A program made the translations under genes and the position numbers. DNA of 62,000 nucleotides. Source: Lingula anatina. Taxonomy: Eukaryota; Brachiopoda; Lingulata; Lingulida; Lingulidae. The notes beneath the pieces are model-generated. The model did not search any database. It was given only the letters and a program-made list of their open reading frames with translations, and had not been told where the DNA came from. This document shows, piece after piece, positions 1 through 58,042 of this stretch. The stretch is taken from the NCBI RefSeq assembly GCF_001039355.2, contig NW_019775412.1:1-62000 (forward strand), read 5' to 3'. How positions within the stretch are numbered: the stretch's first letter is position 1; every line of letters starts with the position of its first letter.

Positions 1-294
1 AGTATGGGGTGGTGGTGAGCGTGAGGATCAGTATGAAGTGGTTGTAAGTAAGAGGATCAGTTTGAGGTAGCAGTTAGTGTGAAGATCAGCTTGGTGAGTA
101 GTACGAATGGCAAACCTGTGGTATATTCTCAAAGATATGCTCTAAGCACTTATAGGCTCATTATCCTTTAGAAAGATGTGGTTCTATACTTGAGTACGCA
201 GTGTAGGCAACCATAACATATTTTTCACATAAAATTTTACTTCATCCATAAAACATCTCCAGAATTACAGGAATGCTGTATATTATCATTACAG
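1..294. repeat. UBR4 intron end with degenerate ~29-bp tandem repeat
   Basis: The first ~110 bases hold about three diverged copies of a ~29-bp G-rich unit built around GAGGATCAGT (near 22, 52 and 81). The rest is ordinary AT-rich intron ending in the acceptor TCATTACAG at 294. No coding sequence is seen. Confidence 0.5.
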
Positions 295-41483
<41,189 letters not shown>

Positions 41484-42333
41484 TTGGGGACTATGCTGTC
41501 AGAGGGTTATTCTAAAATGATTAAAAAACTTGACAAATAAGCCTTGTTGTTTTTGGTGGAAATGTTGAAATATAAGGGATAAACATGGATAGAAATAGAG
41601 CGCAGACAATGTGTGCAGAGTATTGGACTGGTTTGAAGTACAACATAATATTAAACTCTTCATGTGGCATGTTTAAAACTTGGTTAACCATCAACAAAGG
41701 TTTAAAAAACAGACAATATTTCAATATGTTATTTTGTGCACATTTTGTGTATCCGTGAAGCATGGCTTGCGTTTTTTATTCATTTATTTATTTATTTATT
41801 TTTTTGTCTAAAAACTTATAATGATACTATCTACAAAAAGTAGCATATATTTGTTGTATTCGGCTAGTTGTGGAATTGCTTAGATATATCATTGTCGTCG
41901 TTTGGATTTAAAAGGACACATTTGGTCATCGTAAATTCGAGTAATTGAACAAATGTAATGATATTCAAATATCAACTTTGCCTACCACTAACGGAGTATT
42001 TAGATTACTTAAAAATTGGTTCTACAGAATTTCCACGAGGAAAGAAATCAGACGGTTTAATGCCAGAGCTAGTTACACGTTGGGGTGGGCGTTGTGTGCA
42101 TGAGCGTCTCATTGCTCACCTTGAATAGTTTGAAAAGAGGACATTTCGTGAAATTTGTATGCGTATTTAAATATTGAAATATCTTAAAACATGTTTATGT
42201 CAACATCTTAACCGCCTAGCTAGAAAAGACTGGGAAGTTGAAGCCGGCAGCAGTTTGAATACTGTTATTTGGAACGACGATAATTTTAGAAGTGCATCAA
42301 ATGTCATCTTAGTAATGGTCAGAGGGGAATAAA
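41484..42333 (+). other. UBR4: Probable UBR4 3' UTR
   Basis: Non-coding AT-rich sequence follows the TAG. AATAAG occurs at about 41536, and the first canonical AATAAA that I see is at 42328-42333. The actual cleavage site cannot be fixed from sequence alone. Confidence 0.4.
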
Positions 42334-42446
42334 AATTGTGTCCAATTTTCTTGTTTGTTTTTATTTCTGAAGTTGGAAGGGCGGGAAAGGGGTAACTGTT
42401 CAGGTACAAAGCTATAATACTTGCCATTCATTTATGGATATTCTAA

Positions 42447-42827
42447 CACAGAAAATGAAACCAGAAGCTTGCAGGGAATATCAGAAGATTTTATGCAGCT
42501 CGTCTCGATAGTTGACAGTCGCACCTTTTTTCAGGACAGGAGTGGGACTTTCTCAGAAGAAGAGACAGTTCAGTACATGTCTGTGACGGAAATCATCACG
42601 AGTTCTTAATTGGTGTCAAATGGGATCCTTGCCTCAAACGCTCTCTTGATTGTTACCAAATGCCCCTCTTTTCTCAAAACCCTTGATGACCAGCAACAGC
42701 TTGAATTTGAAAATGGGAAAATTAATTACCGTCGCAACTCGGTCTATAATAAAAACTGTGTTAATTTGAAATGCGTGATGGTTGCCTACGTTTTATGTAC
42801 GTGAACGGCCATGCGCACGTGACGATG
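42447..42827 (+). repeat. Dispersed ~400-bp direct repeat, copy 1
   Basis: Shares long stretches with 43249-43667, including TTGACAGTCGCACCTTTTTT, CTCAGAAGAAGAGACAGTTC, TTACCAAATGCCCCTCTTTT and GTACGTGAACGGCC followed by GCACGTGACG. No TIR is obvious. A short open frame inside (42421-42609) has no known similarity. Confidence 0.85.
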
Positions 42828-43248
42828 CCGTACGTCGTTCCGGTTTACTCCGTACTAGAGGCCAGCTGAGTGATGGCATAAATTCCGTACAAAAATTCTA
42901 GCTTAAAATGCACAGTAGAAAAAGGTGTAATGAATTAGACGGTGATACATCGGTGAAAATCGAGTGAAAAAAATCCATCTATGGCCCTGGTAGAACTGAC
43001 CACAGCCTTGGACTTGTTAGTTTGAGGCCAGGTGGGACAGGAATTCGAAGTACAGGCTCCCATAAGATTAGTACACGTTAGGGTTAGTTGGAGTATTGGG
43101 GTTAGTATATGGGACGAATGTCACCTGTACAAAGTAATGAGAAGCGGACTACGGTTCCTAGCGGAGTTGTACTCGTGTTACACCGGGAAATAAAGCTTCG
43201 GGTACAATACTATTGCATAATCACCACCATACATTACCGATGTTCATT

Positions 43249-43667
43249 TACAGAAAAATAGACGAAAAACATGCAGCGAATATCAGAAAAATTTTATGAA
43301 ACTCGATATTTGACAGTCGCACCTTTTTTCAGAACAAGGTGTGGCACTTTCTCAGAAGAAGAGACAGTTCAGTACATGTCTGTGACGGAAATCGTCACGA
43401 GTACTTAATTAGTGTCAAATAGGACCCTTGCCTCAAACGCTCTCTTGAATGTTACCAAATGCCCCTCTTTTCTCAAAACCCTTGAAGGCAGTTAGCTTGT
43501 CACATTCCAAATCACAAGTAACAGTATACACCAGCAACTATTCAAATTTGGAAATGGGAAAATTAATTACCGTCGCAACTCGATCTATAATTAAAACCGT
43601 GTTTATTTGAAAAGCGTGATGCGTGCCTACGTATATGTACGTGAACGGCCGTGTGCACGTGACGATA
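43249..43667 (+). repeat. Dispersed ~400-bp direct repeat, copy 2
   Basis: A second copy about 800 bp from the first in the same orientation. It carries an extra segment of roughly 40 bp (about 43487-43530) absent from copy 1. The region between the copies has no retroelement protein, so an LTR pair is not supported. Confidence 0.85.
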
Positions 43668-47413
<3,746 letters not shown>

Positions 47414-47740
47414 TACTAGGACACTATATACTGGTACTATACTGGGGAATATAAAGTAGGCCACGCCCACCCCACCAAATGGAAATCTTCTCTATTATCA
47501 CCCCGGCTGTGCATCAGACTTGGGTACACCATCTACCAGGCTTGCCACTATTAATGGTCAAAGTAGAGATAGCATGTTTCTGCAGGTATGTTTTTCGTGA
47601 TTTTTGTTCCTGTTTTGCTATCATTTCCAGCAATCGGCGATACGTGGAAAACATTATATCCTAAAGCTACCCCCTAAGTGCTAAGTAGTAACTCCCTGCT
47701 TATCAGGATATTATCACTTGGGTTTTGGCAGGTGTAACGT

Positions 47741-47770
47741 TTTTTTTTTCAAGCAGAAGACGGCATACGA
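47741..47770 (+). other. Illumina flow-cell/adapter oligo embedded in the assembly
   Basis: CAAGCAGAAGACGGCATACG at 47750-47769 plus the following A matches the P7 end used on Illumina flow cells. It is immediately preceded by ten T (47740-47749), which matches the T10 spacer of the grafted oligo. This is almost certainly technical contamination and not genome. Confidence 0.93.
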
Positions 47771-47771
47771 T

Positions 47772-50689
47772 ATCATGGTTGCATGCGTGTATAATGGCAC
47801 CAGAAATGTCCACATCCACTAATTTTTTTGTTTTTTCACCTTAAATTAAGGGTCGAATATTGTTATTATCAGTGAAGATAAAAGCAGTTACAGCAAAATC
47901 CATATTTGACAAAAACGATTCAACTATTCAAACCACTCTTTCTGTTTACCCCCCATACCCATCCAAACACACGTTCTTTTAAAATAGATAAAGTAATAGA
48001 AACATCTGAAGTCACTCTAAAAGAGCGATACAAGACAGGCATGCTATATATCATATTGTGCCTAATAAAAAATGAGTTTACTATTACAAAAGTAGAAGGA
48101 TATGCCCTTTCTGGCGCACTGTGAATGCGGCTGCTATCTGGTATTATCGCTTATTAGCTTGGAAAAAGCTGCAGCAATCAGCGCCCATTGTACGCCGTTC
48201 ACCGTTAGCAGGAAATCGTTAGGTAGTTTTTCACAATGGAGGCTCGTTAGACCCTAGCTTATAATAACGAGCTGTTTTGACAAGCCCCCAATTACCAGTG
48301 TTGTTTTGGTAGTGCGCATAAGGAGTCAATTAGGAGACAGAAAGGATAGAAATAGACGTCTCCACGCCAGAGAAGATATCAGTCTAAGGAGTAACCTCGT
48401 CGCAGGCAGTCGTATTGCTGATAACACGTAAAGGTAGGTACGTCTGTTTCTTACCGCGTTCCAAGTTGCAGAAAGAGCGTTCTGCCAGAACGCAATCACT
48501 TGCAGGCATGAAGACTTGATACACTGTGTGCTCACCTGAACATGCCTCTGGGGTAGGGTTAGGACTAGAGGATGTTTTTATTTAATATTTTTGCCCTTTT
48601 CTCTGAATACGATCGAGGAAATCTCGTAGAAATAGTGTGTATAGATTTATTGTCAGTCGAGGAAATGTTTTCTGGGTTTGCAGTGCCTGCCCAACTTGTA
48701 CAAAGGATAACAGTCGATGATTCATTCGCGTCTATGTTCTGCACAGCAAGTTGGGATTTGAAAATTACTCATTTTACTACAATTTGTCCTTTTTTGTGCA
48801 TATATTCTATTCACCTAATTTCGTTATCCGCGTGTCATCACTCACATTTGCAGCTGGACTGTGACTTTTACGGAAGGACGCAGAAGGCAGGTGTCCAGCG
48901 TGGCAAACGAGATTGTTCGTAATCATGAAAAATGCGTTGATTGGAGAAAAGGGATAGAAAGTTAGTAACGGAATGTCAAAAAAAAAAAAAAAAATTCTAA
49001 AGAAGTTCGTATACATGACCTAGTTAATTCAGTCTTTTGCTATCGTTATGATGACTCTTCAAAGAGATTGAAATTTAGCAAATCGACTTAGATTTGTCTT
49101 TTAAAGATACATATCATACTGTACTAAGTTCAGTTTAAACAAGGTAAAAGCTAAGAAATAACTTAAATTTCTTAAAAACTTAAAACTTCCATCGTTGCTC
49201 TAAAATAATTTCGACTGGCGCATTGAAAAAGAGAGTTTTTTTGGATCCAACATATCTGTTAAACATGCAGTTAAATGTGCAAAAAAACCGTCGGGTCTCA
49301 TGAACTTGCAACCTCAGTTATCGGAGAAAAATTGAAGATAAATGAGAATAAATCGGGTGTTCTAAATTAATCATACAACATCGCGAAATTGAATTTCGAC
49401 CGGACCTGTTCTGAAAGAAAATTGGATGCATTTTTGCAGATTACTTCCACGTTTATCAAGATCACGATATGGATCCAGGAATGATTGCATCAATGATGAG
49501 AAAGCTAACCACATATCGCAAGGCAGTTTTGCGTGTTTTTTCTTCTTCGGTACAACTCCCTGGCGTAACTTCTCTGAAAGCAAAATTTAAAAAAAAATCA
49601 TTTCTGTTTTATTTTTTGTTCTTTAATGAAGCTTAATATCCGATTACTTATGTTTATTAATGGTAGGCCATGGAAGGGCACCCCTACCTCCCACTTGCGA
49701 GTCCCTCTTAAAAGAAATTGATGCGAGTTGAGGACTTTTGCACGATTTCTTTTGACCTTGTATCTTCTTTTTGTGATGAAATTATGTAGTTGTGGATAAG
49801 GAGGGAGCAATCCCCAGACCCTGCACCCCCCCCCCCCCACTCTCACCTCTCCAACCCAAGGTTCTGTGTGTGGCAACATAATTTTGGTACACTTTTTATT
49901 CCTCATTTCCTCCTCTTTGAATATGAGTTTCCCAAGGCGTGAACCCATGCGTCTTGCTCACCCAAAAGACTCTAACTCTGCACGCTGCTATTGTAGCTTG
50001 CATGTCATGATTTAATTCACCCAGATTTCAAACTAAATAACTACTTTGCACGGTTCGGTCATTTCATGAGGGTTAAATTGTTCACGAATCACGTTGCGTA
50101 AATTTTTATTAATCATGGAAATTGAAAAACGAAAGCAACGTTTATAATCGAGGATTTATCAAAATGTATTGTGCACACTTACGTAACGAACCACTATATC
50201 AAATCTGAATAATTTTGCAAATGATTCCATTAATGAAATTGCAACAAAACGATTTCTTTATCTCAATTTTACTAATGCAGAATATGATCCGATATACACG
50301 ATAAACAAATGATATGAAACTTAATCTTATCACCATAAGCAGGTCCAGGTGGTCAAGGCCTGATTTTGACCAACGCGGGCGCTAGTCGCCGGCCCGACGT
50401 GCACCGCACCGTGCAACGCCGCAGATTGCGACGCTGGCCTATTTTACCTCCGACACATGTTAGTCAGATGCTGATGAGCTCCCAGCCCTTAAGGGTGCGT
50501 GACAGGGACAGTGATAAACTTCTATTGCCTGTACTTCTATTTCATCAGTATTTCATTGCCAAGCGGGTCTCCTGTAACAGTCGAGAGTTGATTTAGTATC
50601 ACTGCGTATGACAAAGGGGTGCGGGTACAGTCTATACGTGGTAATAAGACAACGGAGCTGAGAATCTCCTGTGTACGAGGAATTCGAGG
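47772..50689. other. Intergenic region upstream of LMO4
   Basis: No gene recognised. A CpG-rich patch lies at about 50370-50460 (GCGGGCGCTAGTCGCC and following), about 230-320 bp upstream of the proposed LMO4 start. It could be promoter-proximal. A poly(A) run lies at 48979-48994 and a C run at 49829-49839. Confidence 0.5.
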
Positions 50690-50726
50690 ATGGAGGGCAC
50701 AGGCAGTGGGGAAGAGAGTCTGGACA
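50690..50726 (+). CDS. LMO4: LMO4 exon 1 coding part (predicted start)
   Basis: MEGTGSGEESLD followed by a split codon. It was chosen because ATG has a good context (GAGGATGG), the donor A|GTAAGT is strong, and the one leftover base completes the codon at the acceptor of exon 2 (CTTTCCAG|CT). The start MEGTGSG also resembles the MEGSGSS at the internal methionine. Confidence 0.65.
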
Positions 50727-50858
50727 GTAAGTGGAAGGGGTTGTTGTTGATAAAGAAGATTTATGGTAGCCTGAAGATACGTTAAGGGTACATTATACAT
50801 GGGCATTGTCTGGATAGACCTCCTGTGCATAAAATTGCCCTCCAAGAGGCTAGGAAAA

Positions 50859-50901
<43 letters not shown>

Positions 50902-53900
50902 AAACATATTATTAGTGTAATTTGTCATGGTTGGACGATAGCACCAGATAAGCCTCGTCACGACCTCTTATCGGCAAATAATCACTGTAATGCAAGGGAA
51001 CTCCAACACGATTTTTACAACCCTGTGTTATGTATGTATGTAGAGCTGTTTTGACTATCACGATGATTAGGCTGGTGTAGATACATACTGATCCACCGTG
51101 ATGAACAATCTGTTCCAGCTCCATTTATTTTACATGCGGGAGATGAATAATAATAATGCACTCGCAGATTGTTAGACCAATAGGTCATTTCCTCAGTCGA
51201 GAGGCATATGTAGTACACAGAGTTGCGTGCCCAGAATTTCGTGACGCTAGTTTTTGGCCCTTAGATTCTGCTCATTTATGTCAGCGCTGCTGTGATCAGT
51301 TCAGCGAGCCCCGACCTTGCTTGGCTCGCTGCTGATAATTATGCTCGGGTAATGATGCGCACAGAACACACGAGGCGCATAGTCATTTGAAAGCAAATAA
51401 AACTAACGAACGAAAGACAAAGAATATACTGACTTTTTATAACAAGGAAGTGTTGACTGTTTCGATCGATTAGGTTAGAGTTGGTTTTCTTTGCCCTTTT
51501 TTTTTCTAAATGTTGGGTTCAAATACCTGCAAACAAGCTTCTGCAAACTAATGGGACTAGACGAATATTTAACTCCGAATTCGCGGGCTAGGTGGCGTAA
51601 TTTAACATGATAGTCTGCTTCCGATCGAAGTGAACAAAATATATTCATATATATTAGCGCGACTGAAAGGGATAAGATAAGCGTGGGCTTGGTTGCAATT
51701 TTCAAGACGTTAGGATATGTGGTCTCATCGCCTTCCGTTGTTAATTAAAAAAGCCAGATGACAAGCGTGTGAATTTTTCTAAATCCCTTTCACGGACACC
51801 AACCCACTCGTTTTTGTCAAATCCTGAAGTGATAAACTGGCTATTTGCACTTGATTTCGATCAAGTTTCTTAATTAACCCCGTTAAATTATGAGTGGATT
51901 GACCAGTAGTCGAGTCTTCTGCGTTCACCTTTACCAAAATACACGTAAGATTTAGAAAATGAAGCTGGATTTTTGCGCAGAAAGCACAGTGAAACTACTC
52001 CCAAACTACATGTAGGTGCCTCGGCTCATTTTTATCTCCTACCACGACCGTAACAATAAACCGTGTTGTTTGTAATACAAAATTAAAATTTTCCCAAACT
52101 ATGACGAGCAAAGTGATAACGTTTTCAGTTCACTTATTTACCTATCATATATGGGGAGTTTAGTATGTTTGTGATCTGATATGATGCCTCAAAAGAGGCG
52201 TGGAGCGGCCTGCACAACATATTGAAGATAATATTGCACAAGTTACATTAGAATATTTTCACTGCAAAGTCAAACGGATGCAACAAGTTAATTTTTAATG
52301 TCACGGTAAATTATTAATAACCTGTTTAATGATGACAAAACAGGAAGCCAAAGTGAAAGATGTCGTAGAACGCGACCTGGGAATGTCGAGACGACACCGC
52401 AGCGAACCTTCTCCTCAGAGACGCTGTGAAAGCGCAGCGAGCCAAAAAGAGGTCTGTTTACGGGTTTAATTGTTAGATCTCGCGTGCCTATCGATCTGGG
52501 GCAATTAATCGAATCCTCGGTCTCTACGACTGCTTTCAGACGTCGTCGCTGCTGTTAGTCAGTTTGTCAAACAGGAGTACTATACTACTGCCAGAGATAG
52601 GCAAAGAGTCTGCGCCTGATAAGGTGGAGAGAGAGGCCTGCAAATTAAGACCTGTGTATATTCTATCAGGAGACTTCCCGAGATGCCTTAAATTTTAACC
52701 TCCTTCCTGCCTTCTTTCCAGCTATAAACGGCAGCGGCGGTATTGGTAGAGGTAGCACCAATAGCAGCAGCAGCATTGTCAGCAACAACAGCAACGGTAG
52801 CAGACCTTCGCCGGCGGAAGTACAGACCACAACCAGCACGCTTGACAACAGCTTCCTCAGCAGTCTAGGCCAGGCTAGCAGTAACAGTAGCAGCGTAGAA
52901 CTAAGCATGGAGGGTTCCGGGAGCAGCAAGGCATGCGCTGGCTGTGGCGCCAGGATTGAGGACAAGTTCTTGCTTCACGCGCTGGACAGGTACTGGCACT
53001 TGGGCTGCCTTAAGTGCTCGTGTTGCCAAGCGCATCTCGGAGAGATTGGAACGTCTTGCTTCGCGAAGGCTGGGATGATTCTGTGTAAAAACGACTATAT
53101 CAGGTAGGGGATTTTGTTGTCATTGTTGTTGTTGTTGTAATTATTCTGTCAATTGCGGTGTACTTGCCACAGTTGTAAGTTAATTTATGATAAACACGGT
53201 AGCATATAGTGCACATATTCAATACACATTTGTAAGGTTGACATGTTCCTCCAGGTGAGAGCCGGTTTTAATGTAAACTCTCGGTGTAGAGTTCTCCAAT
53301 TGCACATAGTCTATCTGATCGCATTGAATTTGAAGCTCATTGCGTGTACTGCATCTCGTCAACATCTCAGTTGACCATCCAGGATAGATTCAACCATCAT
53401 TATCTCTGCATTCGTCCAGTTTATATTCTCCCTTTCGTTTCATGTTGTAACGATCAGGGACGTTAAAATGGTTAAAATTCTGAAGAAATATACCTCATGT
53501 ATACCCTCATGTATACTCTCTCTCTCTCTCCTGTGTGTGTGTGTGTGTGTGTGTGTGCTCGCGCGCGCGCGCGCGTGTGTGTGTGTAAGGGTGGGGTCAG
53601 AAGGGTACTGAAATTATTTAAGAGTTTTTATTAAAATGGTGTAATTCTAGAAAATAATGTAAATCACAGAAAAATTGGCCAAAGGCAAACTAAACGAGTC
53701 ATTAAATTGAAATTGTACTGCATGGATTGATTTAAAATGTGAAATTCACAATTTCAAGCATAAAGTGAAATTAAATTTTACAAACAAAACGAAACCACGT
53801 CATGTGAGATGTTTAATTGAAAATTTACTCCATTTACTCTATTTCATATTAACCTAATCCATCATATCGCCGTAACATTTAAACACTGTGTAGATGTGAT

Positions 53901-56900
53901 ACTCCGTTCTAACCTAAGTATCAGCTATAACCACGGAAATAGTTTTATTTAAGCAGTGAATGACGCAGACTATGTTGATGACTTATTGAAGAAACAAAAA
54001 CGGTGTTTGGTAGCTAAGGAAAGCACGTTTTTCGCTTCATTAACACTATGTGAATTAAATACGCCATGTTTAAAGCATTTGGTTTCATAAGTTGCAAAGA
54101 AATTGAAGATTTGAGAGCCTGATAATGACGTTCATAATCAGGTTACTGTGACTGGATATAGTAAATACGTGTAGGACTAATAGAGTCGACACTTTGTATG
54201 AAACTAAAATGATTTCAAACGTGATTATAATCCATTTCTAGCAAGCATGTGGCGTGATTCACTTCCCCTTGTATACACGTTTAAAAGTCTTTTAAGTTAA
54301 TGAATTGAAATTTTATTTTAAGCTCAAGTTAAGTCTTAAGTGCCTTTTATTATATAATCGATTGTCAGCACATCACACTAGAAAGAAACAAAGGATGCGT
54401 TGCCGCTGGATCAAATATTAATTTTATATGTGACCGTGTATGTTTCACCACATATTTGCCAACTTTTCCAGGAATTTTTTTAATTGCATTTTTAATATCG
54501 CCCACGTCCTTAGAATTGTCCAATTTTATTTTCATTTGCCGAGTTTTTTTTTAAATCTCAGGCAAACTTGACATAGAGGCGGATATGTTACTCCAGGTAT
54601 GACCTGCGAAACGGCGCTACTTTCATAGGCAGTCTTCATCAACCCTCTGATACCGGTATCCTAAAATAGTGTACAAATTTAAACTATTAGCAGTAATTTT
54701 ATAACAGACTACTGGCACCCCCTGTGATCAGAGAGTAGTAGTATTCATCAGGTTTGAAAAAGGCATCACAGTAGAAATAAAACGCTACTTAAACCATAGA
54801 ATCAACACTGTGTTACCCCACCCCCCCACCCCATGCCACAGCCTCTTACAGACCCTGTGATCGAGTCCGCAGTCCAGGCCATCGGATTAAGACTACGGTG
54901 CAGAGCATTTGAAAAGTCATCTGAAGCACTGCTGTGGGATCACATAACTGAACCACATTGAAAAAGCTAAATGACATTTTGAAAAATGCGTCTATCTGCC
55001 CATTAATGTTTTATACATTCAATCCTCTACCCCCAAAAATAGTGGCCTTGTCTCGATGTCGCCCGCATCACTAGTGAGATGTTTGCACAAAAGTGGACTT
55101 CATTAAACTCAATTTCCGCTTTGCAATGAGATCCAATACTCGAGTTGAGGGTTGAATACACAACACGGCCGTAGCACGGGCTGCAGTGAAGCTCCACCAT
55201 ATACTGGAGATCTCATTTGTCAATGCTCAAAATAACACGGGAAATCCTGATTGTGGCACTATATCCGACTTCAAATTGATGTTTTCTGTGTGTTGTAGAT
55301 CACATAACTCTCCATTAATGTACTCATGCTATCCCTATGGTAATTTAAACAGAACTGCATTTAAATCGTATTGAGAATCGCGCTTTGTAAGGCTACTTTG
55401 GCCACAGTGGATGCAGAAGCACGCTTTGAAGGCACACTGTTCAGACAGTGCACACACAAGTGCGCTTTGTACAGCCACTTTTGCGACAGTGCATATCAAT
55501 TTTGAATCAAACTCGCTTTTGACAACCAGTGCTTTCGATTTAACAGATGCAACTAATTTCCCTTTCCAAATGACTGGGTTTCTTTACAGAAATTCTCATT
55601 CCATTCTCAAGTACGAATTCAATCTATATTAAGTGCATTAAGTTAGATTATGAAGACATATCGCAGCGAGTTTTGCCTGTAGATATATTATATTCTAGAG
55701 TGGTAGCTATTGATTCACAGGCCGTTGTCTATCGCAAATTGAATCTCAAAGAAAGCAATAAAATAATTGAACATTTAATAGCTTTCATAATGCAGCCCCG
55801 AACATTGATTTTGCACAGGGAGCAGAGCGGTCTGTGTAGTTTCAATTAGGCCCATTCCCCTTCATAGGAAAACACGTTGTACGACAGGGTGAGCGGGGTA
55901 ATACAAGATACAGCTTCCAGGGCTAGATGCTTTTATGAAGCGCTTGAAAGTTTTGTTCTGTTTTTTTCTTTTTTTTTAATTTTTAATTTATGTCAGCAAC
56001 AATTTTTGTGCTGATGCGTCGCGAGCATCAACCTATTTTGTTTTACATTTTTGATATTGTTTTCATTACATTTCGAATTTTCGTGTGAAAATGGTCCACT
56101 GTGAGCATAGTTATAAAAGTTACAGTCAGCTCTGACGGAAGGTATACAGTTAGATTTTTTCTAGTGACGGGTTCATTCCAGGCCTCGAGTTTATTTATAG
56201 TGTATATATATGTACTGCTGCCATTGTTCGTCTCCGTTGTCACAGAGTATCATCTTCTTCACATGACAGGTCATGTATCTTGCTATCATATTCACATGGG
56301 TTATAATTGCTATAGCAGTAGACCCTTTTTTTTACAAAAATAGCCTGGCTCTTTCTTCGATTTATTATTTTACTGATTTGTCGCTTTTTAAAAAGCCAGT
56401 GCGTTTATAGAATGTCGACCAGGGTAACGCCCAACATACCCGGATAAAGCGCGATCTTAGGTATCGAGGCAAACCCTACGCCATTTGTATCGCTTAAGAT
56501 GCGGTCCATTTGAGAATAGTGTGAATGTAGCCTACACAGATTTTCTTTGCATAAATCAGCACCAGAAAAGGCGATATAAACATGATATATTTTTTATCAA
56601 GGGAAAGCTGAACTTGTAATAAAACCCATTCTATGCCCGAGAAAAGTGGGGGAAATTACTCTGCCAATGCTAACAATAGGGAAGATTAATGCTTCATAAA
56701 AAACTCTTCCTTATAAGCCTGGAGAACGCTGCATATGTCTACGTGTCCGTGTTTGTTTGGGGCTAATTTGATTTGCTTGGGCGTTTTACAGCTTGCTCGT
56801 GGAATTGAACTTAAATCGGAAATCATTTAGTTTTATTTATTTTTTATTAGATAGGTGTCCAGGATATTTTTTCTCCTGTTATTTTTAATAAGAGTATCGT

Positions 56901-57955
56901 TGTACGTTGCTATTGGAATGATGCCTCTTGACCCTTCCTGGAAAAATAAACAATACAAACAACACAAACCAACAAAGATAACTTTTATTTTCAGTTTCAG
57001 ACTTTCTTTTTAACTCACCTAATTAACCGTCCTCTTTGTTATTTCTCACAAAACGATATTTAACGGATCATTTATAACCACGTGAGTGGCGCAGGAAGTG
57101 AGACAAGAATTGAGAAAGGTTGTTAATCTGTTCTAGAATAATCTCTTCTTTGGCTGCAAAAAATATAATAAATAAATAAATAAATGAAATAATATAAATA
57201 GGGAACGATTATGCATATCATTTTTCATCCGTCTTATATAAAAAATCCTCAAATCTGTACAGGAAAATAAGAGTGAGAAAAGCCCTAGTCTGTGTAGAGC
57301 ATGTATCGTTGATCAGAAAGCGTTCCATGTTTTCGTTGGCTTTTTAAGACCAACGTCTCATCAGACGCCTCTGCGAATTTCAATCACTTCTGATAAAGGA
57401 GACAATTGCATCAATTTGATCAAACCAATTAAAGGAGTGCTTGACTTGCCACTTAATAGCACGATGCGAACGCCAGGTGGATTAAATTGGGATTAAGAGC
57501 CTATCTTTGCTGACGAGTAAATTAGGGCTAAGAATTCTGAGGTCGGATTCCTAACACATTCCATTATTTAGCAAGAGAAAGCTACGGCGATGAAACTTTG
57601 TTCCACTCATCAGACAGTGACACTGAAGTCATCATTATCAATCTATGCGTGGAGACAACAGGAAGGCCATATCTATTTGCTAGTGTACTTCATGAAACAT
57701 AATAAAGTGCCTCTGTTAAAATTGGAGACTCTCCTTTGCTCGTCCAGCTTATCGTACAAACAGACGACAAAATTATTATCGATCGTTCTTGTGACAGCAG
57801 GCTAGACACAATTTGCGAGGAGGAGACAATAAAATAATCACTTACTAATTGACATAGTAACTGATCTTGATTTGGACGAAAGGGGTGTAATTTGTTCTGC
57901 CTTTCTCAAAGTGCGCTTGTAGATCTTCCGAATAATGGTGGCCTCGTGCAGTGTG

Positions 57956-58042
<87 letters not shown>

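Noticed and set aside
42447-43667. LTR retrotransposon hypothesis for the direct repeat pair
   Set aside because: No TG...CA ends, primer-binding site or retroelement protein between the copies.
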